64,000 nt of DNA from Anaerolineaceae bacterium (GTDB lineage Bacteria > Chloroflexota > Anaerolineae > Aggregatilineales > Phototrophicaceae). A program made the translations under genes and the position numbers. A model generated the notes under the pieces. It saw nothing but the letters and a program-made list of their open reading frames with translations, had not been told where the DNA came from and searched no databases. Positions 59,008 to 64,000 of this stretch are shown here, one piece after another (position 1 is the first letter of the stretch; every line of letters starts with the position of its first letter). The stretch is taken from positions 62,001 to 126,000 of the forward strand of contig WGMX01000020.1 of the NCBI GenBank assembly GCA_016124855.1, read 5' to 3'.

Positions 59008-59334
59008 TGTAGCTAATTCGCCGCCGCCTTTGTGTATGTGTTGCGCAATAACACAGCATCTTAACCAACAGCCACTGGCTATGTTGTACAATGAGATGTG
59101 TTTCTTTACGTTTTGTGTACAAACTTCACAAATAATCGGCATAAACTCCGACACTTGTGGCAGAATACAACAATCAAAAGAATGTGGTCTACTATACAGC
59201 AGTACAGAAATATTATTTTGGTATGGCAGTGATTTGATATTAATCTTTTTTGTAACTTGAAACTTGGTTCTTGTAACTAATTGCTTTTCACCAACGAATA
59301 TACACAGCAATATTACGACTAAACTTGGAGCGAT
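59008..59334. other. Intergenic region with repeat copy 2 and AT-rich DNA
   Basis: 327 bp. It begins with the 27-nt direct-repeat copy (59017-59043), which continues the methyltransferase frame for a few codons to a stop at 59059-59061. It also has a TGTAACTTGAAACTTGGTTCTTGTAAC-like tract at about 59251-59276 (compare 21605 and 55572). No supported gene. Confidence 0.6.
59017..59043. repeat. 27-nt direct repeat, copy 2
   Basis: Exact copy of 58349-58375. Read in the methyltransferase frame it gives FAAAFVYVL followed by RNNTAS and TAA, a plausible original C-terminus. Confidence 0.9.
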
Positions 59335-60342
59335 ATGAACATCCTTATCATTGGCGGCACGCGTAACGTGGGGCATTTTCTGACGCTTGAACTGCTCAAC
59401 GCCGGACACAATGTCACGCTTTTGAATCGTGGTAAAACTTCCGACCATCTGCCCGATGAAGTCGAACGCCTGCGTGCCGACCGTACCGATTCGTTCCAAC
59501 TGGAAAAGGCGCTGATCGGACGCGAGTTCGATGTGGTGGTGGATAACGCGCTCTATAAGCAGCAGGAAGCCGAAACCATCGTTCGCCTGCTCAATGGTCA
59601 TGTCGGGCATTATATTTTCCTCAGCAGTGGACAAGTTTATCTGGTGCGAGAAGGGGCGGAACGTCCCTTTAGCGAGGAAAGCTACGAGGGCCGGTTGATT
59701 CCTGCGCCGAAGGCCAATACCTTCGCTTATGAAGAGTGGCAGTACGGCATTGACAAGCGCAAGGCCGAGGATGTGGTGGCTAAAGCCGGACAGGAACAGG
59801 GCTTCCCATTTACCAGCTTACGGCTGCCCATGGTCAACGGCGAGCGAGATCACTTCAGCCGTCTTTATGGCTATGTGCTGCGCCTCAAAGATGGCGGGCC
59901 GATCCTTGTGCCGGAAACGCCGGATTACGCGCTGCGCCATATTTACAGCCATGATGTGGTCAAAGCGCTGCTGCTGGCGATGAAGCAGCCCGCTAAAGGC
60001 CGCGCCTACAACATCTCGCAGGATGAAACGACTTCACTTGAAGAATTCTTGGATATCGTCGGTGATTTGTTGGGAGTGCAGCCTCAGCTTATTCACTTCC
60101 GGCGCGGTTTGTTGGAAGCGAACGGCTTCCTGCCGGACTGTTCACCCTTTAGCGAACGCTGGATGTCCGAACTGACCAACGACCGCAGCAAAGCCGAACT
60201 CGGCATGATTTATACCCCGCTGCGCGATTATCTGAGCAAGATCATCGCCTACTACGAAGCTAATCCGCAGCGCGATCCGGTGGGTTACAAGCGCCGTCAC
60301 CGCGAGATTCAGTTTGCTCAACAAACTGCTGCGGAAAAATAG
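59335..60342 (+). CDS. NAD(P)-dependent epimerase/dehydratase (extended SDR)
   Basis: 335 residues. The Rossmann start is ILIIGGTRNVGHFLTLELLN with a charged LLNRGK after strand 2, followed by the Asp-containing LRADRTDSF. YxxxK occurs as YGIDK in FAYEEWQYGIDKRKAEDVVA. The C-terminal part has the SDR-epimerase LRHIYSHDVVKALLLAMKQP and YNISQDETTSLEEFLDIVGD. It acts on an NDP-sugar or similar compound; this CSP41-like subgroup lacks a fixed substrate. A perfect hairpin terminator follows. Confidence 0.88.
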   Translation: MNILIIGGTRNVGHFLTLELLNAGHNVTLLNRGKTSDHLPDEVERLRADRTDSFQLEKALIGREFDVVVDNALYKQQEAETIVRLLNGHVGHYIFLSSGQVYLVREGAERPFSEESYEGRLIPAPKANTFAYEEWQYGIDKRKAEDVVAKAGQEQGFPFTSLRLPMVNGERDHFSRLYGYVLRLKDGGPILVPETPDYALRHIYSHDVVKALLLAMKQPAKGRAYNISQDETTSLEEFLDIVGDLLGVQPQLIHFRRGLLEANGFLPDCSPFSERWMSELTNDRSKAELGMIYTPLRDYLSKIIAYYEANPQRDPVGYKRRHREIQFAQQTAAEK

Positions 60343-60371
60343 CATCTATTCACAAACGGTTTGTACAATCA

Positions 60372-60399
60372 AAACCCTTCTCCGTTTTGAGAAGGGTTT
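60372..60399. terminator. Bidirectional terminator
   Basis: AAACCCTTCTC (60372-60382) and GAGAAGGGTTT (60389-60399) form a perfect 11-bp stem with a 6-nt loop between the convergent epimerase and cupredoxin genes. The stem itself supplies short A and T runs on both strands. Confidence 0.8.
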
Positions 60400-60424
60400 G
60401 ATAAATAATACCGCAGTAAAGCCC

Positions 60425-60991
60425 TTACGAATGACCGCCTTTGACTACTTTAATTGGCAGATGCATACCGACGTCATAGTGGCCTGCGCCGGGATTATCT
60501 TCGGGGGCGTTCGGGTCGAGTGACACGAAACATCCGATTTCCCAATCCCCGACTTTGTCATCGGGCAGTGTAAATTCGACGGCAAGCACCTGCTTAACCC
60601 GTACTTCAAATTCCGCTAAACCGGCTGCACCAATCGTAAACCCGCTTTCTTCTTGACCATCGGTAATGGTGGTTTCGACATCTTCTAGCAAGTTGTTGGT
60701 GAAGTCATGTTTGAACCCGTTGAGAATCTTGGGTTCTTGACCAAAAAGCCCTTCGTGTTCGCCAATGCCAGCATTTGTGAAGACCAAGCGGTAGGGTTTG
60801 CCCGTCTCAAGTTGAATGGGATCGCCTTCCTTCTGGCCTTCCACCACATACTTATATTCACTCATGCTGATGTTAAAGGTTCTTGGTTCGTCAGGCTTCT
60901 GTTTGGCGGGTGCGGAGAGCGCCACAAATGGCACTATTGCACTGATAACAAGAATGAGTCCCAGTCTAAAAACGCGTCTACTAATCATCAT
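60425..60991 (-). CDS. Secreted cupredoxin-like protein
   Basis: 188 residues. The signal sequence RLGLILVISAIVPFVALSAP is followed by a single plastocyanin-like domain: FNISMSEYKYVVEGQKEGDP, YRLVFTNAGIGEHEGLFG, then near the end DWEIGCFVSLDPNAPEDNPG followed by AGHYDVGMHLPIKVVK. The likely copper ligands are the His in GEHEG, the Cys in IGCFV, the His in AGHYD and the Met in VGMHL. Such proteins carry electrons or bind copper outside the membrane. No respiratory gene is adjacent. Confidence 0.75.
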   Translation of the reverse strand: MMISRRVFRLGLILVISAIVPFVALSAPAKQKPDEPRTFNISMSEYKYVVEGQKEGDPIQLETGKPYRLVFTNAGIGEHEGLFGQEPKILNGFKHDFTNNLLEDVETTITDGQEESGFTIGAAGLAEFEVRVKQVLAVEFTLPDDKVGDWEIGCFVSLDPNAPEDNPGAGHYDVGMHLPIKVVKGGHS

Positions 60992-61188
60992 ATTACCTTA
61001 CTTAAAAATAGTTTAGTAAATTCGGGCTTAGAAAATATAACACCTCAAATAATAAATATCTACAAAGAGGCAGTCAAAATGGCAAAATGACTGGTAGACG
61101 ATACAACGACCGTCATAAGACCACGTTATCGGGCGAAGAAAATCAGGTTAAGCGTTTGTGGTTATTGGGAGAGTAACGGGTAAGTCTG

Positions 61189-61644
61189 TTAAAACAAGCG
61201 CATCTGCCCCGGTTTATCATCAGCCGGTTTCTTGAGTGCCTTGGGCGTGAGCAGACGATATTCACTCAGCCAATCGGAAGTTGGCCCGTCCCAAGCAAAT
61301 GTATTCAGGTTGATTTTGCCCGCGCTGCTGAACTTTACGCCTTCATTTTCTAAACGCCTGCGCTGCTCAAGCGCGGCTTTACTGCCTTCAGGTAAGCTAA
61401 TGCCGCCCTGACTGTTGATCACGCGCTGCCACGGAATGTCCGTGTCGTCTGCCGATGAGACAGCATTCATGGCTTTGCCGACCCATACCGCACCTAACCG
61501 TTCATAGTCGGCTTCGTCCACGCCAGTTGGTGCAGGAATCATTGAGGCAATCTGCCCATAAGTGCTGACGACTCCGCTTGGGATTTGCCGCACAATCGTC
61601 CAAACGATGTCAAAATAGGTTTTGGTATCCGGTGGGAAATTCAT
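61189..61644 (-). CDS. Alkyltransferase-like (ATL) protein of the MGMT family
   Basis: 151 residues. VWTIVRQIPSGVVSTYGQIA is the MGMT helix-turn-helix, and the active-site segment reads DIPWQRVINSQGGISLPEGS. The alkyl-accepting Cys of MGMT (PCHRV) is replaced by Trp (PWQRV), the hallmark of ATL proteins. They bind O6-alkylguanine without repairing it and hand the lesion to nucleotide excision repair. There is no partner gene nearby. The C-terminal part after the active site (NLNTFAWDGPTSDWLSEYRL) is longer than in Atl1 of yeast. Confidence 0.88.
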   Translation of the reverse strand: MNFPPDTKTYFDIVWTIVRQIPSGVVSTYGQIASMIPAPTGVDEADYERLGAVWVGKAMNAVSSADDTDIPWQRVINSQGGISLPEGSKAALEQRRRLENEGVKFSSAGKINLNTFAWDGPTSDWLSEYRLLTPKALKKPADDKPGQMRLF

Positions 61645-61817
61645 GGGAACATCTCCGTTGATTTGAGCGTCTTTTGATTATTCACGCTCCGTCTTTTGGC
61701 GGATTTAGGTGGATTTAAGGCTGATTTATTAGCGTTTTAGTAGCGAAATTTGCAGAAATCATTGTAGGATAAGTTAAACACATTTTGAAATCCGTTTCTT
61801 GCGAAGGAGTTCATCTG

Positions 61818-63668
61818 ATGAGGCGACTTACTTTATTTATTGTAGTCCTTACGCTGATGATGGCTATGATAGCTGTGCCTGTCAGCGCCAAATTTCAGAC
61901 CAGTTATAACAGTTCAAGCGACAGTGTAGATGTGACTTGCCCGGATGGTACTGAAATCAGCAACGGCGTGCAAGTTGTCGTCAATATGCGCCCCAATTTT
62001 ACATACACCGCGACCGCCATTGGTATCGACGGCTATGATCCAGTAATTGGCGTAGGTGATTCAGAAGGGGTCGCGCTGTGCAACGATGATGAACCCAGCG
62101 CGGGTCGCTATGCCGTCAGTTTACCGACTACCGGTGAAGTCGACTCCAGTGAAGTCAACGCGCAGATGCCTTTTTACCACAGCAATAAAGGGCTAACCGA
62201 TATTTCGCTGGTGATCGGTTCGCCGGATGGTTCGGACGGCGAGTTCATTCTGGTACTCGAAGGTATGGCGGTCACCACCAACGACGGTAAAGGAAAAGGC
62301 GCGGGTGATCCTTACCGCATACAGGTGACGCAGAATATTGTTGACAGCGGCGTTCCATTGGAAGTCTACATGATTTCCAAAACGCGGCAGCTCAACGCCT
62401 TCATGCAGTTAGCCGATTCGAGTGGTAACGTCATCACCCAAAAAGATGGTACAGCCATTGAATGTAATGATGCGGGCTATGAGTGCTGGAGCGGCGGTGA
62501 CAGCCTTGAAGGCAGCTTTGTACAGTCACCAAAAGGACAGTCGATTGTCGGCAAAGCGACGGATGCCAAATTGGCTTTTGACCTCAGCAATTTCGCGGTA
62601 GACAGTGATCCCGAAAATAATTACCTGCGCTATCTGATGACCAGCGTAGGACAGCGGACGTTTGGTGAGTATATCGTCGTGATGCGCATCGGCGTGAAAG
62701 GCGGCGGCAGCAGCACCACATTTAACAACGACAACAATACTGACAACACCGATACGACTGACAATACTACCAATACGGATACGACCGACAATACCGATAA
62801 CACGGATACGACTGACAATACCACCAAACCACCATTTGGTGATCTGGCCTCCGGCGTACCTGCCCCCGACAAAAATAATAAAGGCGGTGGTGGCATCAAT
62901 GTGACCTGCCCGGATGACACGGAAATCAAAAATGGTGTTCATGTATCGGTGGGTATGGCGCCTAAGAGCACCTACAAAGCAACGGTTGTGGGTGTCAACG
63001 GATTTGATCCGGCTATCGCGATGGTAGATAAGAAGGGCGTTCAATTGTGTGTGGACGATGACACAGTTGGCGCCGATTACAGCCTGAGCCTGCCAACGAC
63101 CGGCTCGGTGGATGCATCCGGTTCAAATACCCAGATGTCCATTACCAACAATAATGATCAAATCACGTATGTGTCGCTCATCATCGGTTCACCGGATGGT
63201 TCAAGCGGCGAATTCGCGCTGATATTGGAAGGGATGTCGGTGGACAAGAGCGACGGCAAAGGCGATGGTTCCGGCGACTTAATTTCGGTTCAACTGACCC
63301 AAAATATGCTTGACAGCGGCGTGCCGTTGAACGTGTATATGCTGACCAAAGTCAAGAAACTTGATCCGCTGCTGCAACTTGTTCACGCCGATAACACAGT
63401 GGTCGAGCTGAAAGATGGTTCCGTCATGGAATGCGATAACGCAGGTGAAGATTCGTGCTGGGGCAGCAGCGAGGATATGTCGGACAGCTTCGTTTCGGAC
63501 GGCAGTGATGAATTCGCCGGTACTTCGACCGATGCTGAGTTGAGTATTCCGTTAGGCAGCATCACACTGGACAAGAATCCTGACAATAATTTCTTCAACT
63601 TCCTCATGACCAGCGTCAACCAGCGCACCTTCGGCGATTATATGGTTGTCATCCACGTCGGTGTGTAA
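61818..63668 (+). CDS. Secreted tandem-domain protein with Thr/Asp/Asn linker
   Basis: About 616 residues from ATG 61818 (GAAGGAG just upstream; an earlier TTG is less likely). The signal peptide RRLTLFIVVLTLMMAMIAVP ends near VSAKF. Two homologous domains of about 240 residues each follow (VTCPDGTEISNGVQVVVNMR versus VTCPDDTEIKNGVHVSVGMA; GSPDGSDGEFILVLEGMAV versus GSPDGSSGEFALILEGMSV; MTSVGQRTFGEYIVVMRIGV versus MTSVNQRTFGDYMVVIHIGV-type end). They are joined by an Asn/Asp/Thr repeat linker. Each domain itself has two halves like bacterial PPC domains. Probably a cell-surface protein; function unknown. Confidence 0.75.
   Translation: MRRLTLFIVVLTLMMAMIAVPVSAKFQTSYNSSSDSVDVTCPDGTEISNGVQVVVNMRPNFTYTATAIGIDGYDPVIGVGDSEGVALCNDDEPSAGRYAVSLPTTGEVDSSEVNAQMPFYHSNKGLTDISLVIGSPDGSDGEFILVLEGMAVTTNDGKGKGAGDPYRIQVTQNIVDSGVPLEVYMISKTRQLNAFMQLADSSGNVITQKDGTAIECNDAGYECWSGGDSLEGSFVQSPKGQSIVGKATDAKLAFDLSNFAVDSDPENNYLRYLMTSVGQRTFGEYIVVMRIGVKGGGSSTTFNNDNNTDNTDTTDNTTNTDTTDNTDNTDTTDNTTKPPFGDLASGVPAPDKNNKGGGGINVTCPDDTEIKNGVHVSVGMAPKSTYKATVVGVNGFDPAIAMVDKKGVQLCVDDDTVGADYSLSLPTTGSVDASGSNTQMSITNNNDQITYVSLIIGSPDGSSGEFALILEGMSVDKSDGKGDGSGDLISVQLTQNMLDSGVPLNVYMLTKVKKLDPLLQLVHADNTVVELKDGSVMECDNAGEDSCWGSSEDMSDSFVSDGSDEFAGTSTDAELSIPLGSITLDKNPDNNFFNFLMTSVNQRTFGDYMVVIHVGV
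62730..62825. repeat. In-frame tandem repeat encoding a DNTDTT linker
   Basis: About 96 bp of repeated units such as GACAATACCGATAC, encoding alternating Asn, Asp and Thr (DNTDTTDNTTNTDTTDNTDN and so on). Slipped-strand changes in copy number would keep frame because units are multiples of 3. Confidence 0.8.
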
Positions 63669-63691
63669 TATTGCGACTCTACTATTCTATT

Positions 63692-63717
63692 CCCTCCCCT
63701 GTTGCTACGGGGGAGGG
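63692..63717. repeat. CCCTCCCC/GGGGAGGG hairpin between convergent genes
   Basis: CCCTCCCC (63692-63699) pairs with GGGGAGGG (63710-63717), then GTTAGGGTAGGGG. It is a short form of the CCCCTCTC/GAGAGGGG family and probably a terminator. Confidence 0.55.
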
Positions 63718-63731
63718 TTAGGGTAGGGGTA

Positions 63732-64000
63732 TTACTCCTTCAACCACTCCGGTCGGTTTTCTCCACTATAAGCCTCTCCAATACGCCCATAGATGGTGGG
63801 TCGTCGTTGATGCAGCAGCGGGAAATGTTCACGCCAATGACTCAGCACTTCCGGTGATAAATCGGCCACGATAACTTCGGTGGTATCGCGTCCGGCTTGG
63901 GCCAACATTTTTCCAGACGGATCACAAATGAAACTGCTGCCATAGAGGCGGATGCCGTTTTCGACTCCTACGCGGTTGGCGGCTGCCACATAAACGCCGT
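63732..64000 (-). CDS. Nitrilase-superfamily carbon-nitrogen hydrolase, C-terminal part
   Basis: Partial: the frame stays open to the window end, so only about the last 89 residues are present. GVYVAAANRVGVENGIRLYG, SSFICDPSGKMLAQAGRDTT and EVIVADLSPEVLSHWREHFP are the typical end of N-carbamoylputrescine amidase/beta-ureidopropionase-like enzymes; the catalytic Cys would lie upstream, outside the window. It hydrolyses a non-peptide C-N bond. The substrate cannot be determined from this part. Confidence 0.8.
   Translation of the reverse strand, partial: GVYVAAANRVGVENGIRLYGSSFICDPSGKMLAQAGRDTTEVIVADLSPEVLSHWREHFPLLHQRRPTIYGRIGEAYSGENRPEWLKE

Noticed and set aside
60707..61090. Plus-strand frame overlapping the cupredoxin-like gene
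   Set aside because: The minus strand has a signal peptide and copper-ligand pattern in the right order; the plus-strand peptide has neither a domain nor a start signal.
1..64000. Search for tRNA, rRNA, CRISPR arrays, insertion-sequence transposases and phage genes
   Set aside because: Reading by eye found no cloverleaf with a T-loop consensus, no regularly spaced repeat array and no transposase or integrase motif. Absence of small RNAs cannot be proven without covariance searches.

Overview
The window has about 50 real genes on both strands and no tRNA, rRNA, CRISPR array, transposase or phage structural gene that I could recognise. Gene content and style suggest a Chloroflexota bacterium of the Anaerolineae type: large GT-C/YfhO membrane proteins, paired UPF0261 and PEP-hydrolase-like genes, a CUT1 ABC operon with two ATPases, USP-DUF389 and MscS proteins, and many intergenic REP-like hairpins. 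This placement is inferred from family content only. Gene-dense parts are moderately GC-rich. Several orphan genes (about 15.7-16.6, 21.7-22.8, 33.9-34.6, 44.1-46.4 and 58.4-59.0 kb) are visibly AT-rich and look like accessory insertions.

Layout: 0.5-6 kb holds a TMEM175-like channel, a tandem GNAT pair (first copy broken by an in-frame UGA), a cupin, a DMT permease, a cyclic-nucleotide-binding protein and a methyltransferase. 6-14 kb is a likely surface-glycan locus: a GT39-like protein, a metallo-beta-lactamase-fold hydrolase, a YfhO-like protein and a sulfatase-fold enzyme. 14-23 kb carries endonuclease III, GNAT, a GMC oxidoreductase, an orphan PAAR-like protein, Uma2, FKBP, phosphoglycerate mutase and several orphans.

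23.2-43.3 kb is the centrepiece: a catabolic cluster with a solute-binding protein, two permeases, two ATPases, a LysE-type exporter, three TIM-barrel sugar isomerase/epimerase-like proteins, a Gfo/Idh/MocA dehydrogenase, two UPF0261 (Tm-1 N-domain-like) proteins, a PEP-hydrolase-like TIM barrel (Tm-1 C-domain-like), a creatininase-family hydrolase, a GlcD-like FAD oxidase and an FCD-type GntR regulator. A near-identical 19-bp double palindrome lies upstream of both the transporter operon and the regulator gene, the latter just after a good sigma70 promoter, so the regulator probably controls both. The gene set fits import, oxidation, isomerisation and hydrolysis of a sugar, sugar acid or cyclitol. 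The substrate is unknown.

44-64 kb holds a propeller-like orphan, a PLP aminotransferase, a hexapeptide acyltransferase, a GmhB-GmhA pair, an LLM-type oxidoreductase, USP-DUF389 and MscS proteins, a secreted Cys-repeat protein, a class III aminotransferase, a methyltransferase whose 3' end is duplicated around an AT-rich membrane gene, an SDR epimerase, a cupredoxin-like protein, an alkyltransferase-like protein, a secreted tandem-domain protein and the C-terminal end of a nitrilase-family gene cut by the window edge. Intergenic space is rich in dispersed repeats, one of which lies in frame inside a UPF0261 gene.
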